A stretch of 64,000 nt of DNA from Flavobacterium humidisoli (GTDB lineage Bacteria; Bacteroidota; Bacteroidia; Flavobacteriales; Flavobacteriaceae), in the NCBI RefSeq assembly GCF_023272795.1, contig NZ_CP096829.1, positions 2,108,001 to 2,172,000 of the forward strand, written 5' to 3'. Positions 38,638-47,990 of the stretch are shown piece after piece. Each line of letters begins with the position of its first letter. Position 1 is the stretch's first letter. The notes below the pieces were generated by a model, which was not told where the DNA came from, made no database searches, and was given only the letters and a program-made list of their open reading frames with translations. The position numbers were made by a program, and so were the translations under genes.

Positions 38638-40209
38638 TCATTTTAACCCGATTCTTTTTAAGCTGTTGATGATTCTAAAAACAATTTCATCAGAAAACAT
38701 AAAGCTAGATAGTGTTTGTTTTATCTCTGCTGCTGTCTGAGGCTGTAGTTCTAGAAGGTAATTCAAATATACTTTTGCTTTTGCATCTTCGCTGAGCAGA
38801 GATAAAGAGACGGCTTTCAGCAAAGGATCCCAAATAGTCTCGTCAAAATCCATTTTTTCTGCCCAGTATAAAGACTTTTGATACTCTTTTTTATGAATGA
38901 AATAGTAACAATATCCAATGCTAATCCACTATGGATGTGCATGATTTATAAGGGTGGCATTTTCTAATAAATTAAAGCCTTTCTCAAAATAACCTGCAAA
39001 AATTAGAATACAGCCTATTCCTGCAGCAATACCCGACGAATTAGGATTCATTTTTATGCATTGTTCCGCAGCATAAAGACAGTTGTCTTCCTCTTTTCTA
39101 AAACAATATAAAAGAGCCTGTGCGTACCAAGCCTGTTGGCAATAAGGATCAATATTTAAGGCTTTTGTGATGCAATGATTGCTTTTTTCGATAGTTTTTT
39201 TGCAATTGTCTAATCCTAGCGCAATAGAAGCTAAATGCATTTCACCCAGCATTGCCCAAGTAACTGAATGGTTTGGGTTTATTTCTACGGCTTCAGTTAA
39301 ATTAGAAAGGGCGGTAGCATAATTTTCAATAGAAAAGGAACATTGGTATTCATGATAACTGCAGACTGCCTTTGAAACATTTGAGTGGTTTGAAATTTTA
39401 GATGATGATGTTTTTACCATTTCTTTAAAAATAGTACCATAGTAACCACCCATAGTAGAAACGATATCCTTTACGATTTCATTTTGAATTCTAATGCCAT
39501 CATCTATTGTGGCTGGAGTAAACACTTTAGTAGAAATGAATTTTCCTGAAGATGAACTTATTAGGTTCACCCTTATGTGCAGTTTGTTATCGATAATTTG
39601 AATGTGTCCTGTAATAATAAAATCTGCTCCAATCAGATTGGCTGCTTCCAGAACATTTTCGTTAATTTTTGAAAGGACATCAGAAGGGAAATGAGCTATT
39701 ACAGATATATCCTGAAAACGGGAAAGTTCTGCACTGATCTCCTCTGAAAGTATTTCAGAAAAAGCTTCTAAATCTGGCCGGCGGACCATTGTTTTAAAAG
39801 GAAAAACGGTAATTAAAGGATGGGTTTTAGTACTACTGGTAGAGAAATCAGTAGATCTCATTTTATTATTATGAATAAATTCTGGAACGTAACCGCCTTT
39901 TGGGACATGAATGATAACCGAATTGCCTTTACCATCGGTAGAATAATATTCAGTAAGCAATTTTCGTAATCGTCCTGCATGAATGCGAACCATGGCGTCA
40001 TCATGCGGATTAAAATGGGAGGGTCTGCTTAAAGCATTTACAGCTATAGAATATTCTTTGATAAACTGCTGTCTTTCGTCTATAGTTTCGGTAACAATAT
40101 AGCGAAGAAAATTACTTAAAAGAGTGGAGTTTTTAAAAGAATAAAACTTTAAAACATTTTCCAGCTCATTATAGATTTTATCCGAGGGGATTTTTTTTAT
40201 AGACTCCAT
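38638..40209 (-). pseudogene. wHTH-TolB-TPR regulator interrupted by an in-frame TAG
   Basis: Reading from ATG 40209, 426 codons run to a TAG at 38929-38931; the same frame then continues without stop for 97 codons to 38638. Before the TAG: an N-terminal winged-helix domain (FLRYIVTETIDERQQFIKEYSIAV, RIHAGRLRKLLTEYY, IHVPKGGYVPEF), a TolB-like segment (FSEILSEEISAELSRFQDISVIA) and TPR repeats. After it, WISIGYCYYFIHKKEYQKSLYWAEKM and LLSEDAKAKVYLNYLLELQP continue the TPR pattern. A one-base change (for example TGG to TAG) would explain this. The 426-aa product keeps the DNA-binding part and may still work. Divergent to the porin-aspartase-asparaginase genes. Confidence 0.8.
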
Positions 40210-40638
40210 AATAAATTATTTGAAAATTATTAATGTCAAAAAAAAGTCACTGAGGCGTATAAAATCCTAAATGCCAAGCACTTATGAAGTTATAAATTTA
40301 TGAAAATTTTTAACATCTTAATATTATTTATCTGATATTTTAACGGTTAAATGTAACGGTTAATAACCCTAATGGTGCAATTGTATTAGTTATATTTGTT
40401 TGATAATCAGTTAATAAGTATTGTTTTTTTTCTTTTTTAACAAAAAGTAATGTATAGGTGTTGAAATTTTTGCATTCCCGTTTTAAAAGCTTTTAGGATC
40501 AGATAAAAGCTTTTGAGGTGACTAAAAATTCGTACGGAGAAATATCAAATTTTTAAAATAAAATGACTTTTATTTTAAGCCAAGACTGCAAAAATCAGAT
40601 TAAAAGTTGTATCCCATAATAAGCAAACTATAATCATT
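40210..40638. other. Divergent region between the TPR regulator and the porin gene
   Basis: 429 bases without an ORF. TATATTTG at 40391-40398 (plus) is a possible -7 box for the porin operon, giving a leader of ~235 bases, but no TTG at the right distance is seen. AACGGTTAAATGTAACGGTTAA near 40341-40363 holds two direct AACGGTTAA copies 15 bases apart, a candidate regulator site. Confidence 0.4.
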
Positions 40639-41865
40639 ATGAAGAAAAAGTTCTTACTTCTGGAATCGATGAGGCATCGAGCCATTATAATTTGTTTTCT
40701 CCTTTCAGCATTTGTTCGGGCTCAAGACGAAGGGAATAAAAGCATGGAAATCTACGGATTTATTATGACCGATATTGGTTATAATTTTAATCAGATACAA
40801 TCAGATTGGTACGATGTAGTGAGACCTACAAAATTACCTGCCTTTAAAGACGAATACGGACCAGATGGCAGTTACTACGCTTCTGTACGCCAGACCAGAT
40901 TAGGTTTCAAAAATTACTTTGATACGGGAATTGGCGAACTAAAAACTCATTTTGAATTCGAATTGTTCGGTACGGGTGTCGATGCTGGACAAACTACTTT
41001 TCGTTTACGTCATGCTTATGCCGAATTAGGAAAATTTGGAGCGGGACAAACTTGGAGCCCATTTATGGATATTGGCGTATTTCCCAATTCATTAGAGTAT
41101 TGGGGCCCAACAGGAATGGTTTTCTTCCGTAATATTCAAATTCGTTATATGCCAATTCAAGGTGATACCCGTTTAACCATCGCATTAGAAAGACCTGGAG
41201 CAAGTGCCGATCAGGGAGATTATGCAAATCGTGTGGAACTGCAAGGTGTAAAAGCGAGATTTCCGTTACCAGACCTTTCAGCAGAATATCACGTTGGAAC
41301 AAAATGGGGTTATGTGGAATTAGCAGGTATCGTAAGAAAAATTGAATGGAAAGATCTGAATAATGATCAGTATGATTTGTCTGGAGATGCTGTAGGATGG
41401 GGGCTTAATTTAAGTACCAACATCAACTTTAGTAAAAACGATGTTTTTAGAGGGCAGGTGGTATATGGAGAAGGAATACAAAACTACATGAACGATGCTC
41501 CAGTTGATATAGGTATCGAAAACAATTTAGGTAATCCTGTAACTCCTGTAAAAGGTGTTGCGCTTCCTTTAGTGGGTGTTGTCGCTTTTTTGGATCATAC
41601 TTGGAGTGATAAATTCAGTACGGCAATAGGATATTCCATGATTGATATCGACAATTCAGATGGACAAACAGATGACGCATTTAAAAAGGGACAATACGCG
41701 CTTGTAAATGTCTTGTATAATCCTGTAAAGAATTGCACGGTTGGGGCAGAATTTCAGTGGGGTGACCGCGAAAATTTTAATGATGGATGGAGTACCTCAA
41801 TAAACAAATTACAGTTTTCTTTTAAATATAATTTCTCACAATCATTTTATAAAAGAAATCAGTAA
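40639..41865 (+). CDS. DcaP-like outer-membrane porin
   Basis: 408 aa with a signal peptide ending near FVRAQ. SMEIYGFIMTDIGYNFNQ opens the barrel, followed by ASVRQTRLGFKNYFDT, ELKTHFEFELFG, FRLRHAYAELGKFGAGQTWSPFMD and EYWGPTG; the C-terminus ends in strand-like LQFSFKYNFSQSF. These match the DcaP family of trimeric porins, known in Acinetobacter for dicarboxylate uptake. It heads a run with exported aspartase (35 bases downstream) and asparaginase, which fits uptake of acidic amino acids or dicarboxylates. Confidence 0.8.
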   Translation: MKKKFLLLESMRHRAIIICFLLSAFVRAQDEGNKSMEIYGFIMTDIGYNFNQIQSDWYDVVRPTKLPAFKDEYGPDGSYYASVRQTRLGFKNYFDTGIGELKTHFEFELFGTGVDAGQTTFRLRHAYAELGKFGAGQTWSPFMDIGVFPNSLEYWGPTGMVFFRNIQIRYMPIQGDTRLTIALERPGASADQGDYANRVELQGVKARFPLPDLSAEYHVGTKWGYVELAGIVRKIEWKDLNNDQYDLSGDAVGWGLNLSTNINFSKNDVFRGQVVYGEGIQNYMNDAPVDIGIENNLGNPVTPVKGVALPLVGVVAFLDHTWSDKFSTAIGYSMIDIDNSDGQTDDAFKKGQYALVNVLYNPVKNCTVGAEFQWGDRENFNDGWSTSINKLQFSFKYNFSQSFYKRNQ

Positions 41866-41900
41866 AAGCCTTTGTTTTTAATCAATAAAAAAAAGAAAAT

Positions 41901-43349
41901 ATGTGTAAAACTGTACAATACCTGCTATTGTTCGGATTGTCTTTAGGCATTCTTAATGCTCAGACCCGAACTGAAAAAGATCTTCTAGGAGAAAAACAAA
42001 TCCCAGCAAATGCTTATTACGGTGTGCAAACTGCACGTGCGTTAGAAAATTTTCAGATAAGTAGCTTGACTACGCAATCTTATCCTGACTATGTAAAAGC
42101 TTTTGTAATGGTTAAACTAGCTGCGGCACGTGCCAATGCTGATGTAGGACGCCTTAAAAAAGACAGACTCGCTGCTATAGAAAAAGCTTGTCAAGCTGTA
42201 ATTGACGGCAAATATCATGATCAGTTTTTGGTTGATTTGTATCAAGGTGGAGCCGGTACTTCTGCCAATATGAATGTGAACGAAGTTTTGGCCAATATCG
42301 CACTTGAACTAAGCGGTCATAAAAAAGGCGAATATCAATACATTGAACCTCACGACGATCTTAATATGGGGCAATCAACAAACGATGTGTACCCAACAGC
42401 GATAAAAGTGGCATTATTGCTTCATAACGATAAGCTGCTTAAAGAGGCCGATCTTTTGGCTAAAGCTTTCCATAAAAAAGGAGATGAATTTAAAGACATC
42501 CTAAAAATGGGACGAACCGAAGGACAAGATGCTGTGCCAATGACGGTAGGTCAGGAATTTCATGCTTTCGGGAATCAGCTTGATGCGGAGATTAGCGCTT
42601 TAAAAAAATCGGAAGTTTATTTATGTGAACAAAATATGGGAGCTACCGCCATCGGAACAGGAATTACTGCTTCTCCAGGTTATGCAGAAAAAGTAGCAGC
42701 ACATCTGGCAAAAATTACAGGAAAACCAATCGTAATGAGCAAAGATCTTATTGCTGCTACAACTAGCCAACAAGGTTTTGTAATGTATTCTTCTACACTT
42801 AAAAGTATGGCAGTTGCCTTGGCAAAAATAAGCAGCGATTTGATCATTTTGGCTTCTGGTCCTCGTACTGGTTTTTTCGAAATCAATTTGCCTGCACTTC
42901 AGCCGGGATCTTCAATTATGCCAGGAAAAGTAAATCCGGTTATGCCAGAGTTAATGAATCAATTGTGTTTTAAAGTAATGGGAAATGACCTAACCGTAAC
43001 GGTTGCCGCACAATCTGGTTTACTGCAATTAAATGCCTTTGAACCTGTACAGGCTATTGCCATGATGGAATCTCAAGGATTGTTTTTTAAAGCAATGCCT
43101 TTATTTAGAAAAAACTGTATCGATGGCATCACGGTAAACAAAGATGTTTTAGCGCATTACATGGATAGAAGTGTAGGTGTGGTAACGGCTCTGAATCCTG
43201 TTTTGGGCTATGAAAAAACAACCGAACTAGCCAAAGAAGCACTCGCAACCAACAAAGGAATCTTAGAACTTATACGCGAAAAGAAATTGCTGACAGAAGA
43301 TCAAATTAAGAAACTTCTAGATCCAGCAACTTTAACGGGCCAAAAATAA
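41901..43349 (+). CDS. aspA: Aspartate ammonia-lyase with an export signal
   Basis: Aspartase converts L-aspartate to fumarate and ammonia. The family signature GSSIMPGKVNPVMPE is at about residue 335, with GTSANMNVNEVLANIALE and LNMGQSTNDVYPTAIKV upstream. 482 aa, slightly longer than cytosolic AspA because residues 1-20 form a signal peptide (CKTVQYLLLFGLSLGILNAQ) before the usual TEKDLLGEKQIPANAYYGVQT. Export to the periplasm is inferred from this and from the exported asparaginase 21 bases downstream. Fumarase is excluded by sequence features typical of AspA (for example FEIN and GQEFHAFG), though by eye only. Confidence 0.88.
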   Translation: MCKTVQYLLLFGLSLGILNAQTRTEKDLLGEKQIPANAYYGVQTARALENFQISSLTTQSYPDYVKAFVMVKLAAARANADVGRLKKDRLAAIEKACQAVIDGKYHDQFLVDLYQGGAGTSANMNVNEVLANIALELSGHKKGEYQYIEPHDDLNMGQSTNDVYPTAIKVALLLHNDKLLKEADLLAKAFHKKGDEFKDILKMGRTEGQDAVPMTVGQEFHAFGNQLDAEISALKKSEVYLCEQNMGATAIGTGITASPGYAEKVAAHLAKITGKPIVMSKDLIAATTSQQGFVMYSSTLKSMAVALAKISSDLIILASGPRTGFFEINLPALQPGSSIMPGKVNPVMPELMNQLCFKVMGNDLTVTVAAQSGLLQLNAFEPVQAIAMMESQGLFFKAMPLFRKNCIDGITVNKDVLAHYMDRSVGVVTALNPVLGYEKTTELAKEALATNKGILELIREKKLLTEDQIKKLLDPATLTGQK

Positions 43350-43370
43350 TTCTCAATCTAAAACGACAAA

Positions 43371-44441
43371 ATGATGAAATTAAATATCAACTTTTACAAA
43401 AAAGTGCTTTTACTGCTGATACTGTCATTAAATATCAGCATGTTTGGACAAGCTAAGCCTAAAGTTCTAATATTGGCAACAGGCGGAACAATTGCTGGTT
43501 CTGCTAAAACGGGAGTACAATCAGGATATACTTCGGGGCAGGTTACTATTGATGCAATGGTAAATGCCATTCCAGATGCTTTAAAAGTGGCAGATATAAA
43601 AGGCGAGCAAATTGCGAATGTCGGATCTCAAGATATGTCATTTGAAATTATGCTGAAAGTGGCTAATCGAATTAATGAATTGGCGAATAGCAATGATGTG
43701 GATGGCTTTGTAATTACACATGGAACCGATACGATGGAAGAAACGGCCTATTTTTTAAATCTAACTACAAAAACAGACAAACCAGTAGTACTTGTAGGAT
43801 CAATGCGTCCATCAACAGCCATTAGTGCAGACGGACCTTTAAATCTTTATAATGCGATTGCAGTAGCTGGCGATTCTAAAGCAAGAGGACGCGGAGTGCT
43901 TTTGGTAATGAATGATTGGATTCATTCGGCACAATCTTTAACAAAAGTGAGTACAACGGCCGTTCAGACTTTTATGTCTCCGCTTCGTGGACTTATCGGT
44001 ATTACTTCTTACGGAACAAATGATTTCTTTAATTACCCTAGTCAAAAATTTGGGAAGAACTCAGAATTTGAAGTGAAAGGTGTTAGCTCTTTTCCTCGTG
44101 TAGATATTATTTATGCCGATGCAGATATGAAACCCGATTTAATTGATGCCTCGATAGAACGGGGTGCCAAAGGAATTGTAATTGCTGGAGTAGGAAACGG
44201 AAATATGAACAAAGCTTCTCTAGATGCTTGCGCAAGAGCCAGCAAAAAAGGAATTATAGTAGTTCGAAGCACGCGCGTTGCGACTGGACTTGTAAGTCGT
44301 AATGTGGAATGTAATGATGATGAACTTGGGCTTATTGCTTCATACGCTTTGAATCCGCAGAAATCTAGAATTTTATTATCAGTAGCATTGCTGAAACAGA
44401 GAAGTTTGGCAGAACTCCAAAAGATATTTGAAGAATATTAA
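43371..44441 (+). CDS. ansB: Exported type II L-asparaginase
   Basis: Hydrolyses L-asparagine to aspartate and ammonia. 356 aa with signal peptide (VLLLLILSLNISMFGQ), then the first active-site motif LATGGTIAGS (~residue 36) and the second HGTDTMEETAYFL (~117), plus VVLVGSMRPSTAISADGP. The secretion signal and sequence place it in the periplasmic high-affinity class. It follows the exported aspartase gene by 21 bases, so its product can feed that enzyme in the same compartment. Confidence 0.93.
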   Translation: MMKLNINFYKKVLLLLILSLNISMFGQAKPKVLILATGGTIAGSAKTGVQSGYTSGQVTIDAMVNAIPDALKVADIKGEQIANVGSQDMSFEIMLKVANRINELANSNDVDGFVITHGTDTMEETAYFLNLTTKTDKPVVLVGSMRPSTAISADGPLNLYNAIAVAGDSKARGRGVLLVMNDWIHSAQSLTKVSTTAVQTFMSPLRGLIGITSYGTNDFFNYPSQKFGKNSEFEVKGVSSFPRVDIIYADADMKPDLIDASIERGAKGIVIAGVGNGNMNKASLDACARASKKGIIVVRSTRVATGLVSRNVECNDDELGLIASYALNPQKSRILLSVALLKQRSLAELQKIFEEY

Positions 44442-44522
44442 AAAGGCCTGTGTTTACGAACAATTTTTTGAACCTGTTTGTAAAATGAAATAATCTTATA
44501 ACAATTTGAAAATTTAATAGGT

Positions 44523-45002
44523 ATGAAAAGTAAAATAATTACAAGAGCGGTTCTCGCAGGTCTTTGTGTTTTATTGATTTCCTGCAATACAAAAAAGGAC
44601 GAAAATGTTGTAATTGACTTAAAACAAGTCAAGAAAGAAATTCAGGCAAAAGAAAATGAATATGCTGCAACATACAATGCTGGACAGCTAAAAGAGATTG
44701 GCTATTACGCAGATGATGCGATAACTTTTTATCAAAATAGGCCACCCATTATTGGTAAAGATGCCAGATATGAATTTTTAGAATCAGATTTGGCTAATAA
44801 TACGAATATAATATCATTTGAAACCAAAGAAGTTTTTGTTTCTAAGGATGGTAATATGGTTGTAGAAGTAGGATATTACAAAGTAACCGATTCTACCAAC
44901 ACTCCAATTAATACTGGAAACTATATGAGCCTTTTTGAAAAAAGAAATGGCAAATATGTATGCTTAAGAGACATGAGTGCATCTGATGGATTGACAGAAT
45001 AA
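44523..45002 (+). CDS. NTF2-like (DUF4440-type) lipoprotein
   Basis: 159 aa with lipobox LLISC (Cys21). The mature part has a DUF4440/SnoaL-like fold: IQAKENEYAATYNAGQLKEIGYYADDAITFYQNRPPIIGKDA and GYYKVTDSTNTPINTGNYMSLFEKRNGKYVCLRDMSASD. Likely a small-molecule-binding periplasmic lipoprotein. It starts 81 bases after the asparaginase gene; membership in that operon is possible but not shown. Confidence 0.8.
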   Translation: MKSKIITRAVLAGLCVLLISCNTKKDENVVIDLKQVKKEIQAKENEYAATYNAGQLKEIGYYADDAITFYQNRPPIIGKDARYEFLESDLANNTNIISFETKEVFVSKDGNMVVEVGYYKVTDSTNTPINTGNYMSLFEKRNGKYVCLRDMSASDGLTE

Positions 45003-45083
45003 ACATTACAATACTTCCAATTTAGTTTGGAGTAACGCTTAGCTAGACTTTAGCAAGTAATTAAAAACTATAAAATTAAGATT

Positions 45084-45563
45084 ATGAAAAAAATAATATT
45101 TATACTGTCATTAGCTTTTGGATTGAGTGCCACAGCCCAGAGTTCTGTTGATGAAATTAAACTAATTCAAGACCTTTACGGAAAATCGAAGGCAGAAGTG
45201 GTCAAAGAATATTTGGGTTTGACCGATGTACAGGCAGCTGCATTTCAGCCTATTTACGACAAATACGAAACAGAACGCAAAGCCTTAAGCCAAAAGAAGA
45301 TTCAAATTCTAGAAGATTATGCGAAGAATTATGCCACTTTGAGTGATGCTAAAGCGACAGAATTAACATCATCGAATTTAAAGTATAATCAAGAAGCTGA
45401 AAAACTGCTTGCCAAAACCCATTCTAAACTGGTAAAACCTATTGGCGGAATCAATGCGGCAAAATTTGTACAGCTTGAGCAGTATTTGCAAGTAACCATA
45501 CGAGCAGAAATTCAAGATGCAATTCCTTTTATTGGCGAATTGGATAAAACTAAAAAACAATAA
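45084..45563 (+). CDS. Exported helical protein (Spy/LTXXQ-like)
   Basis: 159 aa, signal peptide ending near SATAQ. The mature protein is nearly all helical with the periodic text KSKAEVVKEYLGLTDVQAAAFQPIYDKYETE, which recalls the LTxxQ motif of Spy/CpxP-type periplasmic proteins. No catalytic motif. Placed between two other small exported proteins. Confidence 0.6.
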   Translation: MKKIIFILSLAFGLSATAQSSVDEIKLIQDLYGKSKAEVVKEYLGLTDVQAAAFQPIYDKYETERKALSQKKIQILEDYAKNYATLSDAKATELTSSNLKYNQEAEKLLAKTHSKLVKPIGGINAAKFVQLEQYLQVTIRAEIQDAIPFIGELDKTKKQ

Positions 45564-45640
45564 ACGATTTCTGGGTACAGATTAAAAAGTATAGAAAGAA
45601 TCATTTTCTACTCTTCTTATTAATATTTTATACTCTTATT

Positions 45641-46705
45641 ATGATAAAGATATTTACAAAATATTTGACAGTCGCATTAATCATGTCTGCCCAGTTGATT
45701 TTTTGTCAATCTGAAAATGATGGTCCAGAACTTGGACTTCCTGGCGATAATTTAGATTTATATGCCGTGATGTCCCTGTTTCAGAAATCAAAAACTATTG
45801 AAGAATTTGAGAAGAACCTGAATCTGGAGAAAACAGGAATTAATAATCTGGATTTGAATCTGGATAAAAAAGTAGACTTTATAAAAGTAGTCACTAAGAA
45901 AAATGGAAATTCATTTACTTTTATTCTTCAAGTTGCTGTAAACAAGAAGGAAAATCAAGACGTTGCTGTTATTCTTGTTGATAAAGATAAAAATGGGAAG
46001 GTAAAAATGCAGATTGTAGGCGATGAGTTGCTATATGGAAAAGATTATGTGATTGAACCAGTAGCTAAATCTGCACCAGCAAAAACAGCAAACCCAGCTT
46101 ATGCGGGAGACGATCCTGTACAAAGCTCTCCAGCTGTAACGGCAGTTGTGGTAGAAACGGTGCCCATTGTACAATATGTATATTCACCAGCTTATGTGCC
46201 GTACTATCCACCTTATTATTACGGATTTTATCCGCCTTACTTCGCTGCTTTTACTGTAATGGCGGTCGGAATTTATCGTCACAACCATTATTACCATCAT
46301 CATGGTTATCATGGTGGGCATTATCATGGTGGACATAATAATGTATATATTAACAATAGAAACAATTTTAATAATTACAATAATAATAGATCAAGATCTA
46401 ACACAGTACGAGACAATTCGACCAATAATAGATACAATACCAATCGGGACAATTCGCGCCCTTCGGCAAGCACTAGACCAGCTGCAGGAAATTCCAATCG
46501 CGCAGGAAATACTAGCGCATCAGGAAGAACACGACAAAGCGGATCACCAAGTGCAGGGACTTCAAATCTTAATAGAGGAGGATCTTCAAACTCCAATTTT
46601 AACAGAGGAGGATCTTCGTCAAGAGCAAGCGCAGGACAAATGGGAGGCGGATCACGCAGTATGGGAGGCGGAGGCTTCGGCGGAGGTGGCGGAAGAAGAC
46701 GATAA
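45641..46705 (+). CDS. Exported low-complexity protein, Tyr/Pro-, His- and Gly-rich
   Basis: 354 aa with signal peptide (to about FCQ). Residues ~25-140 form a compact domain (LDLNLDKKVDFIKVVTKKNG); then a Tyr/Pro run (PYYPPYYYGFYPPYF), a His/Gly run around HYYHHHGYHGGHYHGGH, an Asn/Arg/Ser region with short repeats (NRGGSS), and a GGGGFGGGGG tail. The His run could bind metal; this is speculation. Probably surface-exposed. A terminator follows. Confidence 0.7.
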   Translation: MIKIFTKYLTVALIMSAQLIFCQSENDGPELGLPGDNLDLYAVMSLFQKSKTIEEFEKNLNLEKTGINNLDLNLDKKVDFIKVVTKKNGNSFTFILQVAVNKKENQDVAVILVDKDKNGKVKMQIVGDELLYGKDYVIEPVAKSAPAKTANPAYAGDDPVQSSPAVTAVVVETVPIVQYVYSPAYVPYYPPYYYGFYPPYFAAFTVMAVGIYRHNHYYHHHGYHGGHYHGGHNNVYINNRNNFNNYNNNRSRSNTVRDNSTNNRYNTNRDNSRPSASTRPAAGNSNRAGNTSASGRTRQSGSPSAGTSNLNRGGSSNSNFNRGGSSSRASAGQMGGGSRSMGGGGFGGGGGRRR

Positions 46706-46731
46706 ACGGCGTTTTTATAATGTTTCATCAG

Positions 46732-46767
46732 AAAAAATGCGTAGGAACTTTGGTCTTACGCATTTTT
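46732..46767 (+). terminator. Terminator after the low-complexity gene
   Basis: AAAAAATGCGTA - 13-base loop - TACGCATTTTT hairpin. Confidence 0.75.
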
Positions 46768-46943
46768 GGTTTTTATATCTGATGAGGTAATGTTTAAAAA
46801 GAGACACAAGATTTTTGAAGCAATTCATTCCCTAGCAATATCTTGTTGGCAGAAATAAATTTGAATTGTGTACTCAGCGGAACAACATATTGGTAGAAAA
46901 TTCAAATTCCATTACCAGAAAGCTCTGGAGAATAGACATTAAA

Positions 46944-47363
46944 TTAAGCTAAATTTTCTGCTACAAAATTTTTGCAATAGTCTTTTATTATTTCGCGTAC
47001 ACTTCTAAACTGCTCCATAATTTCAGAATCTGTTCCTGCTGCTTTTGCGGGATCGGGAAAATTATAATGAAATTTGACTGCTTTCGTTGGAAAAAATGGG
47101 CATCGCTCTTTCGCATTATCGCAAACTGTAATGACAAAATCAAAATCAATATGAGTGTATTCATCAATATGATTTGATGTGTGCTTCGAAATGTCTATTC
47201 CATCTTCCTTCATTATCGAAATCGCTTTTGGATTGACGCCATGAGTTTCTACACCAGCGCTGTAAACCTCAGCTTTATTTCCTGCAAAAAATTTCATGTA
47301 GCCTTCAGCAATCTGACTTCTGCAGCTATTTCCTGTACAAAGTATTAGTATTTTCTTTTTCAT
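46944..47363 (-). CDS. arsC: Thioredoxin-coupled arsenate reductase (LMW-phosphatase type)
   Basis: 139 aa from ATG 47363. P-loop CTGNSCR gives Cys9 and Arg15; the redox relay cysteines Cys81 and Cys88 are in TVCDNAKERCPFF, the same spacing as in S. aureus ArsC (Cys10/82/89). GVETHGVNPKAI and the NFPDPAKAAG Asp loop complete the family pattern. Reduces arsenate to arsenite. The ATG at 47381 is inside the preceding small ORF and is less likely. An arsenite exporter would be expected next, but the following 240 bases hold none. Confidence 0.92.
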   Translation of the reverse strand: MKKKILILCTGNSCRSQIAEGYMKFFAGNKAEVYSAGVETHGVNPKAISIMKEDGIDISKHTSNHIDEYTHIDFDFVITVCDNAKERCPFFPTKAVKFHYNFPDPAKAAGTDSEIMEQFRSVREIIKDYCKNFVAENLA

Positions 47364-47365
47364 AA

Positions 47366-47491
47366 TTAAACAAATAACCAAATGATATTTATGATGCAGA
47401 ATTTTGGTTCAAAACCGAAAATAAGCTGCAGTAAAATAACGGAGAAGGTTATTATAATTGGTTTCTTGTATTTAAAGATTTGTCCTTTCAT
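47366..47491 (-). CDS. Small membrane protein, 41 aa, inside the ars cluster
   Basis: Minus-strand ORF from ATG 47491 to TAA 47366. It starts with MKGQIFKYKKP, continues with one hydrophobic stretch (IIITFSVILLQLIFGF) and a second short one (FCIINIIWLFV). It begins four bases after the DUF6428 stop and ends two bases before the arsC ATG; such tight spacing on both sides argues for a translated gene. It could also be the decayed front of a larger membrane protein. Function unknown. Confidence 0.6.
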   Translation of the reverse strand: MKGQIFKYKKPIIITFSVILLQLIFGFEPKFCIINIIWLFV

Positions 47492-47494
47492 TTT

Positions 47495-47968
47495 TTAGCA
47501 GCATCCTGAATTTGGAGTGCAGCAAGAAGCCGTGTCATTGGTTAGTTGAGTAAGATTGATCTTTTGTTTTTCAGCTGGAATACCGCAAGAATCTTGTGCT
47601 AAACACGCTGTTGTTTTGTTTTTTAAGACAAAAGTTTTTCCGTTAAACTCTAAATCATATTTTCCAATTGTAACGTTTTGGTATTCTACTTCAATTTCTA
47701 AGTCTTCAATGTTTAGCTTATCCTCAGACAATTGAATGATGTGCAGTAATTTATTAGGTTTTAAGCGATGCTCAAAATCATTGGCGTCCCAAAGCTGAAA
47801 GTTAACTGCTTTTTCATTTCTGATTACTCCGCCGCAATCAATAAAATTTTTGGTAACTACACCAACTTCTGTCACATGAAAATGTTCTGGCACAAAAGTT
47901 CCGTTTTCTAATTGAAATTCAACATTGTCTAATGTTGGTAAAATCTGTTTTATTTCTGATAATTTCAT
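47495..47968 (-). CDS. DUF6428 family protein with Cys-rich tail
   Basis: 157 aa, soluble. NGTFVPEHFHVTEVGVVTKNFIDCGG and VNFQLWDANDFEHRL are typical of the DUF6428 proteins found in Bacteroidota arsenic clusters. The last residues are Cys-rich (CLAQDSCGIP and TASCCTPNSGCC), a possible arsenite or metal site. Located between arsR (59 bases upstream, with an operator-like motif in the gap) and arsC. Confidence 0.8.
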   Translation of the reverse strand: MKLSEIKQILPTLDNVEFQLENGTFVPEHFHVTEVGVVTKNFIDCGGVIRNEKAVNFQLWDANDFEHRLKPNKLLHIIQLSEDKLNIEDLEIEVEYQNVTIGKYDLEFNGKTFVLKNKTTACLAQDSCGIPAEKQKINLTQLTNDTASCCTPNSGCC

Positions 47969-47990
47969 CTTGTTTTTGTTTATTTGTTAA

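Noticed and set aside
38638..38853. Independent 71-codon gene
   Set aside because: It is in frame with the upstream TPR regulator and separated only by the TAG; it is better read as that gene's end.
46302..46790. 162-codon frame inside and past the low-complexity gene
   Set aside because: It is a shifted reading of the Gly/Asn/His repeats, full of Ile/Gln/Glu runs expected from frame shift, and it ends beyond the terminator.
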